Below are positions 27,404 through 35,064 of a DNA stretch of 64,000 nt, one piece after another. The notes beneath the pieces are model-generated. The model searched no databases, was not told where the DNA came from, and was given only the letters and a program-made list of their open reading frames with translations. The position numbers were made by a program, and so were the translations under genes. Source of the DNA: Desulfovibrio sp. TomC (lineage in GTDB: Bacteria > Desulfobacterota > Desulfovibrionia > Desulfovibrionales > Desulfovibrionaceae); NCBI RefSeq assembly GCF_000801335.2, contig NZ_JSEH01000006.1, forward strand, positions 124,001 to 188,000, read 5' to 3'. Every line of letters starts with the position of its first letter. Position 1 is the stretch's first letter.

Positions 27404-27676
27404 ATGGACTGGAAACTGTTAGCAACGACGTTTGCCACGATTTTCGTGGCCGAGCTTGGCGACAAGACGCAGCTGGCCTGCATCTTGACCGCCGCCGACT
27501 CCAGGAACCCCTGGGTGGTGTTTGCCGGTTCTTCGCTGGCCCTGGTCGCCACGTCGCTTTTGGGCGTGATCTTCGCCCAGTTCATCTGTAATTTCGTGTC
27601 GCCTGACATCATCAAGAAGGTCGCTGCCGTGGCCTTCGTGGTCATGGGCGTGCTGATTTATTTCGACAAACTGTAG
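27404..27676 (+). CDS. Half-size UPF0016/GDT1-family membrane protein
   Basis: 90 residues with three hydrophobic segments and one copy of the family motif ELGDKT (17-22). GDT1/TMEM165/MneA members are cation (Mn2+/Ca2+) transporters, normally with two such motifs in about 200 residues. A single-motif protein would have to work as a homo- or hetero-oligomer. Its stop codon TAG overlaps the ribosome-binding site of the selenoprotein gene that follows. Confidence 0.82.
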   Translation: MDWKLLATTFATIFVAELGDKTQLACILTAADSRNPWVVFAGSSLALVATSLLGVIFAQFICNFVSPDIIKKVAAVAFVVMGVLIYFDKL

Positions 27677-27684
27677 GAGTTCCC

Positions 27685-27918
27685 ATGGCCGGCGAGCGCC
27701 TTTCCTTTGATCTGCGCCAGATGTGCTGAGGCCTGGGGCTGGAGATAGGTTGGTATCTCCGACTTTCCCGGGCCGGCGAACTGGAATTTCTGGTGCCCCC
27801 CAAGGCCAGGGCGGTGCTTGAGGATCAGTTGGCCACGGTTTCGGGCTGGTTGCTCACTGTGGCCCAGGAGGACGGGCATCTGCGCGCGCTTTTTTGCCGT
27901 GCCGCTCCCCAGGGCTGA
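27685..27918 (+). CDS. TusA/SirA-like selenoprotein (TGA 27727-27729 read as Sec)
   Basis: Reading through the TGA gives 77 residues with Sec at position 15. The N-terminus reads SFDLRQMC-Sec-GLG, aligning with the DLRGLxCPxP active site of TusA/SirA proteins, so Sec falls on the catalytic cysteine. The rest follows the TusA layout (AGELEFLV, then AQEDGHLRALF). AGGAG overlaps the upstream stop, five bases before ATG 27685. A hairpin 18 nt after the TGA resembles a bacterial SECIS. Such proteins move sulfur or selenium; the neighbouring MoeA-fusion gene hints at Mo/W-cofactor or selenium metabolism. A nonsense-mutated tusA gene is the alternative. A caller treating TGA as stop would miss it. 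Confidence 0.68.
27741..27760 (+). promoter_or_regulatory. Predicted SECIS hairpin
   Basis: GGAGATA (27741-27747) pairs perfectly with TATCTCC (27754-27760) around the loop GGTTGG. The loop starts exactly 18 nt after the TGA, as in the E. coli fdhF SECIS element, whose loop also begins with GGU, the bases SelB contacts. The hairpin is inside the reading frame, as bacterial SECIS elements are. No bulged U comparable to that of fdhF is evident, so function needs a test. Confidence 0.62.
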
Positions 27919-27990
27919 CCCAGCCGCGCTGAGGGCGGGGCGCTAGCCCGGAAGCTGGACAATTTAAGGGAATTGGTATTGAGGATAGGG

Positions 27991-30306
27991 ATGAGAATCC
28001 CTCTCCAGGCGCTTTGGACGCGGCTCACAGGCGGGTCCATCACCACGATACTGGTCGGCGTCGTGCTCCTGGCGGCTCTGCCGGCCATGACGGCCATCGT
28101 CTGGACCAGCTTCGACGCCCGCAGCCGGGCCAAAGCCGAGGCCATCTACCAGCTCTCCATCGTCTCCCACAGCCTGGCCGTGGCCCAGCGCACCATTACC
28201 GCCCAGGCCATCAACCTGCTTGGCGTCCTGGCCGCCGCCGAACCGGTCAGAAGCCAGGACCGGCCGGCGGCAAGCGTCCTTTTTGCCTCCATCCTGCGCG
28301 AGCATTCGGAACTTTCCAATCTGTTTATGACCAATGCCGCCGGTCGCGTCACGGCTTCGGGCCTGCGGTCGTTTCTGGACATCGATCTTTCCGACCGCAA
28401 ATATTTCCAGGATGTGGCGGCGACCAACGCCCCGAGCGTGGGCGATTTCATCCTGGGCCGTTCGAGCGGCAAGCCCATCATGGTCTTCGCCGTGCCGTTG
28501 CACGACGCCGACGGCGCCATGTCCGGCGTGCTTGGCCTGTCCTATTATCTCGACGGCTACGAACGGATGCTGCAAGGCTTGGTGATGCCCCCCCATGCCC
28601 GGGTCACCCTGCTCGACTACCAGGGGCGGCGCATGATCGCCTCTCCGGCCAACCCCGCCTACCCTCTGGGGCAACAGGCCCACCCTCCGGCCTGGGCCAG
28701 AATGCGCGACAGCGCGGCAGACGAGGGGGTTTTCATCGGCTCGCGGCCGACCGGCCAGGAAGCCATCTTCAGTTTTATCCGTCTGCGTCTGGCCCCAGAC
28801 CAACCGCCCTACCTCACCATCGTGATCACCAGCGCCCTCTTTGAAGCCTATGCCAACGCCGACGCCTTGCTCTCCCGGGGACTGGCCCTGGCCGGTCTGG
28901 CCACGTTGCTGGCCCTGGTCATTGCCCGGTTGGCCGGACAGGCCGCCATCGGACGCGGCCTCGCCGCCCTGGGCGCTGCGGCTGCCCGGTTGGCCGGCGG
29001 CGACCTGTCGACCAGGGTCGACTCCTCCCTCGGAGCCCTGGAACTGGGGCAACTTGGCCGCAACTTCAATGCCATGGCCGACACCATTGAGATCAGGGAA
29101 CAGCAACTGGCCCAGGCCGCCAGGGCCTTGGACAAGGTGCGCAACCAGTTAAGCAATATCCTCGAATCAATGCCCTCAGCCATCATCGGCGTGGACGCCG
29201 CCGGCCGCGTCAGCCATTTCAACGCCCAGGCCGTGGCCCTGTTCGCCCGAACCCGCGAAGCCGTCATCGGCAGCGACGCCGCAACCGCCGTGCCCTTTCT
29301 TGCCGAGCATAGGCGCACCATGGAAGCCGCCCTGCGGGAACGCCGCAGCATGGTCCTCGAACGCATGCCCCTGTGCCACAATGGCGACTGCGACCTCGTC
29401 ACCATGCTGTTTTATCCGCTGGTGGCCAATGGCGTCGACGGCGTGGTTATCCGCATCGACGACATCACCGAACGCGAACGGCTGCGCGAACTCATGATCC
29501 AGACCGAAAAAATGATGAGCGTCGGCGGGCTGGCCGCCGGCATGGCCCATGAGATCAATAATCCGCTGGGCAGCATCCTCCAGGCCGCCCAGGTCGTGGA
29601 AATGCAGCTCGATCCGGCCATCCCGGCCAATCAGGCGGCCGCTGCCCAGGCCGGGATTACGGTTGAAGCCGTGCGCGCCTATCTGGAGGCCCGCAAGGTG
29701 CTTAAGTTCATTGCCGGCATCCGTGAGGCCGGGGTGCGCGCCGCCGGCATTGTGGCCAGTATGCTGGAATTTTCCCGGCAAAGCGATTCACGCCAGGCCC
29801 CGGCTGACGTCCGGACCATGGTGGACAAAAGCCTGGCCCTGGCCGAAAGTGACTATGATCTTAAAAAGAAATATGATTTCAGACATATAACCATAGTTCG
29901 CGACTATCCGGAACATCCGGTCGAGGTCGTCTGCGCGGCCACGGAAATCGAGCAGGTGCTGCTCAATCTCCTCAAGAATGCCGCCCATGCCCTGGCCGCG
30001 ACCACCGACCCGACCCGGAAACCGACCATCACCGTCGGCATCCGTCCCCTGCCCGAGGCCGTGGAAATCACGGTGGCCGACAATGGTCCCGGCATGGACG
30101 AAGCCGTGCGGGCCAGAATCTTCGAGCCGTTTTACACCACCAAGCCCCAGGGCGAAGGCACGGGCCTGGGCCTGTCGGTGTCCTACTTCATCATTGTCAA
30201 CAACCACGGCGGGGCCATTCGCATGGATTCCACTCCGGGCCAGGGAGCCGTCTGCACCGTCACCCTGCCCTGTTTGCCGCGCCCACCCCGAGGAGGAACG
30301 GCATGA
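27991..30306 (+). CDS. Membrane sensor histidine kinase (Cache-HAMP-PAS-HisKA-HATPase)
   Basis: 771 residues. One membrane segment at about 20-42, a periplasmic Cache-type sensor domain (about 43-285), a second membrane segment near 290-310, HAMP, a PAS domain (about 385-490), then the kinase. The phospho-acceptor is His520 in GMAHEINNPLGS; N-box NLLKNAAHAL and G-boxes DNGPGMD and GTGLGLSVSY are intact. GAGG six bases before ATG 27991 sets the start. The stop overlaps the start of a receiver protein gene as ATGA, so the two are a cognate pair. The signal is unknown, probably a small organic ligand. Confidence 0.92.
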   Translation: MRIPLQALWTRLTGGSITTILVGVVLLAALPAMTAIVWTSFDARSRAKAEAIYQLSIVSHSLAVAQRTITAQAINLLGVLAAAEPVRSQDRPAASVLFASILREHSELSNLFMTNAAGRVTASGLRSFLDIDLSDRKYFQDVAATNAPSVGDFILGRSSGKPIMVFAVPLHDADGAMSGVLGLSYYLDGYERMLQGLVMPPHARVTLLDYQGRRMIASPANPAYPLGQQAHPPAWARMRDSAADEGVFIGSRPTGQEAIFSFIRLRLAPDQPPYLTIVITSALFEAYANADALLSRGLALAGLATLLALVIARLAGQAAIGRGLAALGAAAARLAGGDLSTRVDSSLGALELGQLGRNFNAMADTIEIREQQLAQAARALDKVRNQLSNILESMPSAIIGVDAAGRVSHFNAQAVALFARTREAVIGSDAATAVPFLAEHRRTMEAALRERRSMVLERMPLCHNGDCDLVTMLFYPLVANGVDGVVIRIDDITERERLRELMIQTEKMMSVGGLAAGMAHEINNPLGSILQAAQVVEMQLDPAIPANQAAAAQAGITVEAVRAYLEARKVLKFIAGIREAGVRAAGIVASMLEFSRQSDSRQAPADVRTMVDKSLALAESDYDLKKKYDFRHITIVRDYPEHPVEVVCAATEIEQVLLNLLKNAAHALAATTDPTRKPTITVGIRPLPEAVEITVADNGPGMDEAVRARIFEPFYTTKPQGEGTGLGLSVSYFIIVNNHGGAIRMDSTPGQGAVCTVTLPCLPRPPRGGTA

Positions 30307-30686
30307 CGCCAGACCAACCTGTCGTGCTGGTCCTTGACGACGAGGAGCTGCTGCGCGAAAGCCTGTCTCTTTTCCTGGAAAACGAAGGCTTTATCGTATT
30401 TCAGGCGGTAAGCGCGGAAAACGCCCTGGCCTTGCTGCCCGGCCTGTCCTGCCAGGCCGTCGTGGTGGACATCCGCCTGCCCGGCCTGTCCGGCCTGCAA
30501 TTTATTGAAAAAGCCCATGGCCTGTGGCCCCGGCTCAAATTTCTCATCTACACCGGCTCGCCCGGCGTTTTCCTCAGCCCGGAGGTCCTGGCGGCCGGCG
30601 TCACACCGGATTTCCTCTTTACCAAACCGGCCGCGGATCTCTCATACCTGGCCCAAGCCCTGCGCCGACTGCTCGCCGTTCCGTGA
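30303..30686 (+). CDS. Single-domain response regulator
   Basis: A CheY-like receiver of 127 residues without an output domain. The phospho-acceptor is Asp56 (VVVDIRLPG), with the acidic pair in LDDEE near residue 12 and a conserved lysine near the C-terminus (TKPAAD). It overlaps the upstream kinase gene and lies 8 bp before the hybrid kinase gene, suggesting a relay kinase - receiver - receiver-kinase. Confidence 0.9.
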   Translation: MTPDQPVVLVLDDEELLRESLSLFLENEGFIVFQAVSAENALALLPGLSCQAVVVDIRLPGLSGLQFIEKAHGLWPRLKFLIYTGSPGVFLSPEVLAAGVTPDFLFTKPAADLSYLAQALRRLLAVP

Positions 30687-30694
30687 GGTTGATT

Positions 30695-32563
30695 ATGCCC
30701 GAAACGAGGCCAGCCACCATTTTGACCATGGATGATGCCGAGATCCTGCGCGAAGCCATGGCCATGTACCTGGAGAGCCACGGCTACCGGGTGCTCCAGG
30801 CGGCAGACGGCCGGGAGGGACTGGCCCTTTTTGCCGCCGAACACCCGGATCTGGTGCTTATCGACCTGCGCATGCCGGTCATGGACGGCCTGGAGGTCCT
30901 GGCCAGCCTGCGCGAATCGGCCCCGGACGTTCCCGCCATCGTCGTCTCCGGCACAGGCCTGTTGCAGGACGCCCTGCAGGCCATCCGGTTGGGAGCCTGG
31001 GATTTTATCACCAAACCCCTGCCCGACATGGCCGTCCTCCTCCACGCCGTTCGTAAAGCTCTGGAACGCGCCCGGCTTCTGGCCGAAAACGCCCGCTACC
31101 AACAGGGGCTGGAAGAGGAAATCCGGCGGCGCACAAAGGACCTGGAAACGGCCGGCAGACGACTTGAGGAGCAAAACCTGTTTCTCAAGACCCTGATTGA
31201 ATCCATCCCCAACCCGATTTTCTACAAAGACGCCGAAGGTCGGCTCATGGGCGTCAACGAGAGTTTCTGCCGGCTGGTGGGACGCGGCCGCGACGAACTG
31301 GCCGGTCGCAGGCCCGAGGAGGTCTTTCCCGACGATCAGACCGGGCTGTTCGGCTCCATCGACCTCGAAAGCCTGTCGCCGCGGGCAGCCTTCAGCCATG
31401 AAGCGGCCTTTGTCGATGCCGCCGGCCAGCCCCGCCATCTGGTCGTTGGCAAGTCGGCCTACCCCGACGCCGCCGGCCGTCCGGCCGGGCTGGTCGGCGT
31501 CATAAACGACCTGACCGCCCACAAGCGGCTGGAAGACCGGTTGCGCCAAAGCGAGGCCCGCTACCGCCTGCTCGTCGACACCCTGCCCACCGGCATTGTC
31601 GAGCTGGACAAAAACGGCATGTTCCGCTTTGCCAACCCCTCCTTCGACGCCATCTTCGGCTACGGCCCGCGCCAGCTTCTGGGCACCAATATATGCGGCC
31701 TGGCCGCCGACGAACTCGGCAAAAACCGTATCCGCAACCTGCTGCAGCCAGGGGAACCGGGCAGTCCGGCCAAGGGGATCTGCAACATCAAGAGCAAGAC
31801 CCGGGACGGCCGCATCCTGGACGTGCGCATTGACTGGAGTGAAACCACTGCCGTTCATGATACCGGGACGGCCCCGGCACAGCGGACCGGTTTTATCGCC
31901 GCCATCACCGACATCACCGACCTGGAACGGGCCAAGGACGTGGTGCAGCGTTCCCTGGACGAAAAACAGGTGCTATTGGCCGAAATCCACCACCGGGTCA
32001 AAAACAACCTGCAAATCATCCTGGGGTTTATCAACATCCAGGCCGAAGAAGCAGCCAGCGACGGCGAACGCGACCGCTTCGCCCGCCTGGAGACGCGCAT
32101 CCGCTCCATGGCGCTTATTCACCAGCAACTCTACAAGCACGGCGATCTCTCCACCATCGACATGGCCGAATACGCCCAGACCCTGACCCAGTCCCTGGCC
32201 TCGATTTTCCGCCACACCATGGCCACTGTCGCCGTGACCTGCGATTGCCAGACCTTCCATCTCCATCTCGACAAGGCCGTGCCCTGCGGCCTGCTCCTAA
32301 ACGAATGCATCACCAACGCCTGCAAGCACGCCTTCCTCCCGGGCCAGCCCGGCCAACTCACCGTGCGCATGCGCCTGACTGACGGCCAGGCTACAATCCT
32401 GGTGGCCGATTCCGGCCGAGGACTGCCCCCGGAATTCGATCTGGAAACGACCCAATCCATGGGCATGACGCTCATCAAGGAACTGACCCGCCAGTTGGCC
32501 GGCGAACTTCACTTCGCCACGGGTCCGGGGCTGCGCGTGGAAGTGCGCTTCGCCACGGCCTAG
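30695..32563 (+). CDS. Cytoplasmic hybrid kinase: receiver-PAS-PAS-HisKA_2-HATPase
   Basis: 622 residues with no membrane segment. An N-terminal receiver with phospho-acceptor Asp57 (LIDLRMP) is followed by a short coiled coil (about 125-160), two PAS domains (about 165-280 and 290-410) and a HisKA_2-type kinase with EIHHRVKNNLQ (His432/433). The ATPase domain has NECITNACKHAF and GRGLPPEFD. HisKA_2 kinases often signal to receiver-only or diguanylate-type partners. It is the third gene of the operon, and its receiver could take phosphate from the upstream membrane kinase. Confidence 0.9.
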   Translation: MPETRPATILTMDDAEILREAMAMYLESHGYRVLQAADGREGLALFAAEHPDLVLIDLRMPVMDGLEVLASLRESAPDVPAIVVSGTGLLQDALQAIRLGAWDFITKPLPDMAVLLHAVRKALERARLLAENARYQQGLEEEIRRRTKDLETAGRRLEEQNLFLKTLIESIPNPIFYKDAEGRLMGVNESFCRLVGRGRDELAGRRPEEVFPDDQTGLFGSIDLESLSPRAAFSHEAAFVDAAGQPRHLVVGKSAYPDAAGRPAGLVGVINDLTAHKRLEDRLRQSEARYRLLVDTLPTGIVELDKNGMFRFANPSFDAIFGYGPRQLLGTNICGLAADELGKNRIRNLLQPGEPGSPAKGICNIKSKTRDGRILDVRIDWSETTAVHDTGTAPAQRTGFIAAITDITDLERAKDVVQRSLDEKQVLLAEIHHRVKNNLQIILGFINIQAEEAASDGERDRFARLETRIRSMALIHQQLYKHGDLSTIDMAEYAQTLTQSLASIFRHTMATVAVTCDCQTFHLHLDKAVPCGLLLNECITNACKHAFLPGQPGQLTVRMRLTDGQATILVADSGRGLPPEFDLETTQSMGMTLIKELTRQLAGELHFATGPGLRVEVRFATA

Positions 32564-32730
32564 ACTTCCAATCCGGCCGCCCTGCGCCTGATTGCCGACC
32601 GCAGGGCTTCGTTCGCCCTGCCCCGGCGCATCCCTGGCCCGGCCGGTTTTCCATCGTCCGCCGCCTTTGCCCCCGCCCCGGCGACGTGGTAAGCCAAGCC
32701 ATCCCATCCACCCGCCGAACGGGAGGCATT

Positions 32731-33006
32731 ATGACCTTGGAATGGACCAGACACGACGACAGCACCCACTACATCAATCTCGGCAAAGCCCTGCTTGTGG
32801 CCGTCGTCCATGAAAAAATGGGCGCGCCAGGCTGGAAGATCACCGTGGGCAAGCGTTCGCTCAAAGACAAGATCCCCACCCTTGAAGACGCCAAGCGCGT
32901 GGCCATCGCCTTTGCCCAGCGCGTGCTCAAGGACGTTATAACCGACCTCGACGCCCTGGCCCCGGCCGCTCCGGCTGCCCCGGCCGCGCCCAAGGAGCCG
33001 TCATGA
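32731..33006 (+). CDS. Small protein with Ala-Pro-rich tail, unknown function
   Basis: 91 residues. The first 70 look like a folded alpha/beta unit (EWTRHDDSTHYINLGKALL, then a lysine-rich middle); the tail is a low-complexity Ala/Pro run (APAAPAAPAAP). I do not recognise a family. ATG 32731 follows GGGAGG. The stop overlaps the ATG of the HD-domain gene, so the pair is probably made together. Confidence 0.62.
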   Translation: MTLEWTRHDDSTHYINLGKALLVAVVHEKMGAPGWKITVGKRSLKDKIPTLEDAKRVAIAFAQRVLKDVITDLDALAPAAPAAPAAPKEPS

Positions 33007-33560
33007 TCGACCGCGCCGCCGCCCTGGCCCTGGTCAAGGCCCAGAACCCCAACCCGGGCCTGCTCGCCCATGGGCGCCAGACCGAGGCCGTCATGCGCGC
33101 CCTGGCCGCCCGCCTGGGCCAGGACCCCGAACTATGGGGCGTAACCGGCCTGCTCCACGATCTGGACTACCCGGCCACCGCCGCCACCCCCGAACGCCAC
33201 GGCCTGGCCCTTCGCGACCACCTCCCCGCAAACGCCCTGCCGGCCGAGGCCCTGGACGCCATCGCCGCCCACAACGACGAATACACCGGCCACGCCCCGA
33301 CCACCGCCTTTGACTTCGCCCTGCGTGCCGCCGAATCCGTCACCGGCATCATCAGCGCCGCCGCCCTGGTGCGGCCCGACAAGATGCAGGGCATGGCCGC
33401 CAAAAGCATCAAAAAGAAGATGAAGGACAAGGCCTTTGCCGCCAACGTCCGCCGGGCCAATATCCTCGAATGCGACAAGGCCGGCCTGCCGCTCGACGAA
33501 TTCCTCACCCTGGCCATTGCCGCCATTGCCGACGTGGCCGCCGAAACCGGACTGGCCTAG
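33003..33560 (+). CDS. HD-domain (HDIG-type) phosphohydrolase-like protein
   Basis: 185 residues. The metal-binding HD pattern is complete: His at HGRQTE, the HD pair in GLLHDLDY, and further His/Asp in AHNDEYTG, as in the HDIG subgroup. The substrate is not evident; relatives act on nucleotides or phosphorylated metabolites. A lysine-rich segment (SIKKKMKDK) follows the metal site. It overlaps the small upstream gene as ATGA and ends 11 bp before the transporter gene. Confidence 0.8.
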   Translation: MIDRAAALALVKAQNPNPGLLAHGRQTEAVMRALAARLGQDPELWGVTGLLHDLDYPATAATPERHGLALRDHLPANALPAEALDAIAAHNDEYTGHAPTTAFDFALRAAESVTGIISAAALVRPDKMQGMAAKSIKKKMKDKAFAANVRRANILECDKAGLPLDEFLTLAIAAIADVAAETGLA

Positions 33561-33571
33561 ACGCCCGCCCC

Positions 33572-34504
33572 ATGGCCCGGACCGTTCTCCTCGGCGCACT
33601 GGCAGCGCTCTTTTTCAGCTCGACCTTCATCCTCAACCGGGCCATGAGCCTGGAAGGCGGCCACTGGCTCTGGGCCGCCAGCCTGCGCTACGCCTTTATG
33701 CTGCCGGTTTTGCTCCTGTGGACGTTGGCCGCCGGCGGTCCCAAAGCCGTGGCCGACGCCCTGCGCCTGTTCCTGCGAAACCCCCTGTTCTGGACCCTGG
33801 CCGGCTCCATCGGCTTTGGCGTCTTCTACGCCGGCGTCACCCTGGCCGCCGCCTACTCTCCCGGCTGGGTCACCGCCACCACCTGGCAGGCCACCATCCT
33901 GGCCACCCCGCTGGTGCTCGCCCTGCTCGGCCGGCGCGTGCCCAAAAAAGGGCTCGCCTTCACCGCCGCCATCTTTGCCGGCATCGTCATGGTCAACTAC
34001 GAACAGGCCAGCGCCTCTGCCAGCGTCGGCAACCTCTGGGGCGTGGCCGCCGTCCTCGTCGCCGCCCTCGCCTATCCGCTGGGCAACCAGCTCGTCTGGG
34101 AAGCCCGCCACGGCGGCAAAGGACGCATCCCGCGCATCGACCAGCCCTGCCTCGATGCCGGACGCACCCCCACCCTGCTCCTGACCATCGGCTCCATCCC
34201 CTTCTGGCTCATCCTCATCGCCGTCATCCAGCCGCCGCCACCCAGCCACGGACAAATCACCCAGACCGCCCTGGTGGCCCTTTTCTCCGGCGTCATCGCC
34301 ACCACACTCTTCCTGCGCGCCCGCAGTCGGGCCAAAAACGCCTACGAACTGGCCGCCACCGACGCCACCCAGGCCCTGGAAGTCGTCTTCTGCCTGCTCG
34401 GCGAAACCCTGCTCCTGGCCGCACCCTGGCCCGGTCCCCTGGGACTGGCCGGCATTACCCTTGCCGTCGTCGGCCTTGTCCTCTACGTCTGCCGACAGGT
34501 GTAG
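33572..34504 (+). CDS. EamA/EmrE-like multidrug transporter family protein
   Basis: Inner-membrane protein of 310 residues with about ten hydrophobic segments and an EamA-like duplicated layout (N-terminal FFSSTFILNRAMSLEGGHW, middle LWGVAAVLVAALAYPLGNQL, C-terminal LVALFSGVIATTLFLRAR). This matches the putative multidrug resistance efflux group related to DMT transporters. Substrate unknown. There is a weak ribosome-binding site upstream. A tandem palindromic array follows its 3' end. Confidence 0.8.
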   Translation: MARTVLLGALAALFFSSTFILNRAMSLEGGHWLWAASLRYAFMLPVLLLWTLAAGGPKAVADALRLFLRNPLFWTLAGSIGFGVFYAGVTLAAAYSPGWVTATTWQATILATPLVLALLGRRVPKKGLAFTAAIFAGIVMVNYEQASASASVGNLWGVAAVLVAALAYPLGNQLVWEARHGGKGRIPRIDQPCLDAGRTPTLLLTIGSIPFWLILIAVIQPPPPSHGQITQTALVALFSGVIATTLFLRARSRAKNAYELAATDATQALEVVFCLLGETLLLAAPWPGPLGLAGITLAVVGLVLYVCRQV

Positions 34505-34517
34505 CAGCAGCTTGCTG

Positions 34518-34640
34518 CTGCTGGGGCTTTGCCCCAGACCCCACCAGGGCAGCGCCCTGGACCCACCAGGGCGCTGCCCTGGACCCGCCGGGGCGCTGCC
34601 CTGGACCCGCCGGGGGGATCATCCCCCCGGACCCCCGGAT
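34518..34640. repeat. Tandem GC-rich palindromic repeat array C
   Basis: Five units of 22-25 bp: palindromes GGGGCTTTGCCCC, AGGGCAGCGCCCT, AGGGCGCTGCCCT and GGGGCGCTGCCCT, each with a GACCCRCC-like linker, then the terminal GGGGGGATCATCCCCCC and GGACCCCCGG. It opens the 560-bp gap between the EamA-type gene and aguA. It is the best example of compensatory changes in the arms. Confidence 0.8.
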
Positions 34641-34702
34641 AGGGTGGGTGGGAAGGCGGGAAGCGGGTTGGAGGCGTGGTCGGGTGCGGGAACGTCCCAA
34701 GA

Positions 34703-34775
34703 TGGGGTTGGAATGAGGGGCGATGCTGCCGCCGCTGGCGCGGCTGGCTCATCGCCCCCCATTCCAACCCCAACC
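34703..34775. repeat. Long imperfect hairpin in the aguA upstream gap
   Basis: GGGGTTGGAATG near the left end pairs perfectly with CATTCCAACCCC at the right end, with a further mostly paired segment (AGGGGCGATG with CATCGCCCCCC) inside. A second small hairpin (GGCCCCG/CGGGGCC) follows at about 34785-34802. Nothing in this part of the gap looks like coding sequence. Confidence 0.55.
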
Positions 34776-34956
34776 GGCCCTCGGCCCCGAAGACGGGGCC
34801 GGCAGGTTCGAGGAAGAACGACCGGACAGGGTTGTCAGGTGCATGAAATAGTATTTTATTCCGGTCTGTTGACAGGTATTCTTGTAAATTATTGCCGTGG
34901 GGCCACAATGGTTCGGCGTCCTGCCTGACAGGCAAAACGGCTGGCTTTCCCCCTTT

Positions 34957-35029
34957 AAAAAGTTTTTGGGGAGGGTGGGGGTCTGGGGGAGGGAACCCCT
35001 TTTTTCCAAAAAGGGGTTCCCTCCCCCAG
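34957..35029 (+). repeat. AAAAGTTTTT-linked long hairpin, copy C
   Basis: AAAAAGTTTTTGGGG is followed by a perfect 22-bp inverted repeat (34983-35004 with 35008-35029) with a 3-nt loop. It ends 35 bp before the aguA start. The rest of the gap back to 34841 is unusually AT-rich but shows no convincing promoter or gene. Confidence 0.75.
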
Positions 35030-35064
35030 GTCTTCCTCTCCTCGCATCGCCCTCAGGAGTGCAT

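Noticed and set aside
34869-34900. TTGACA at 34869 as promoter of aguA
   Set aside because: No acceptable -10 box lies 16-18 bp downstream; the region is only AT-rich.
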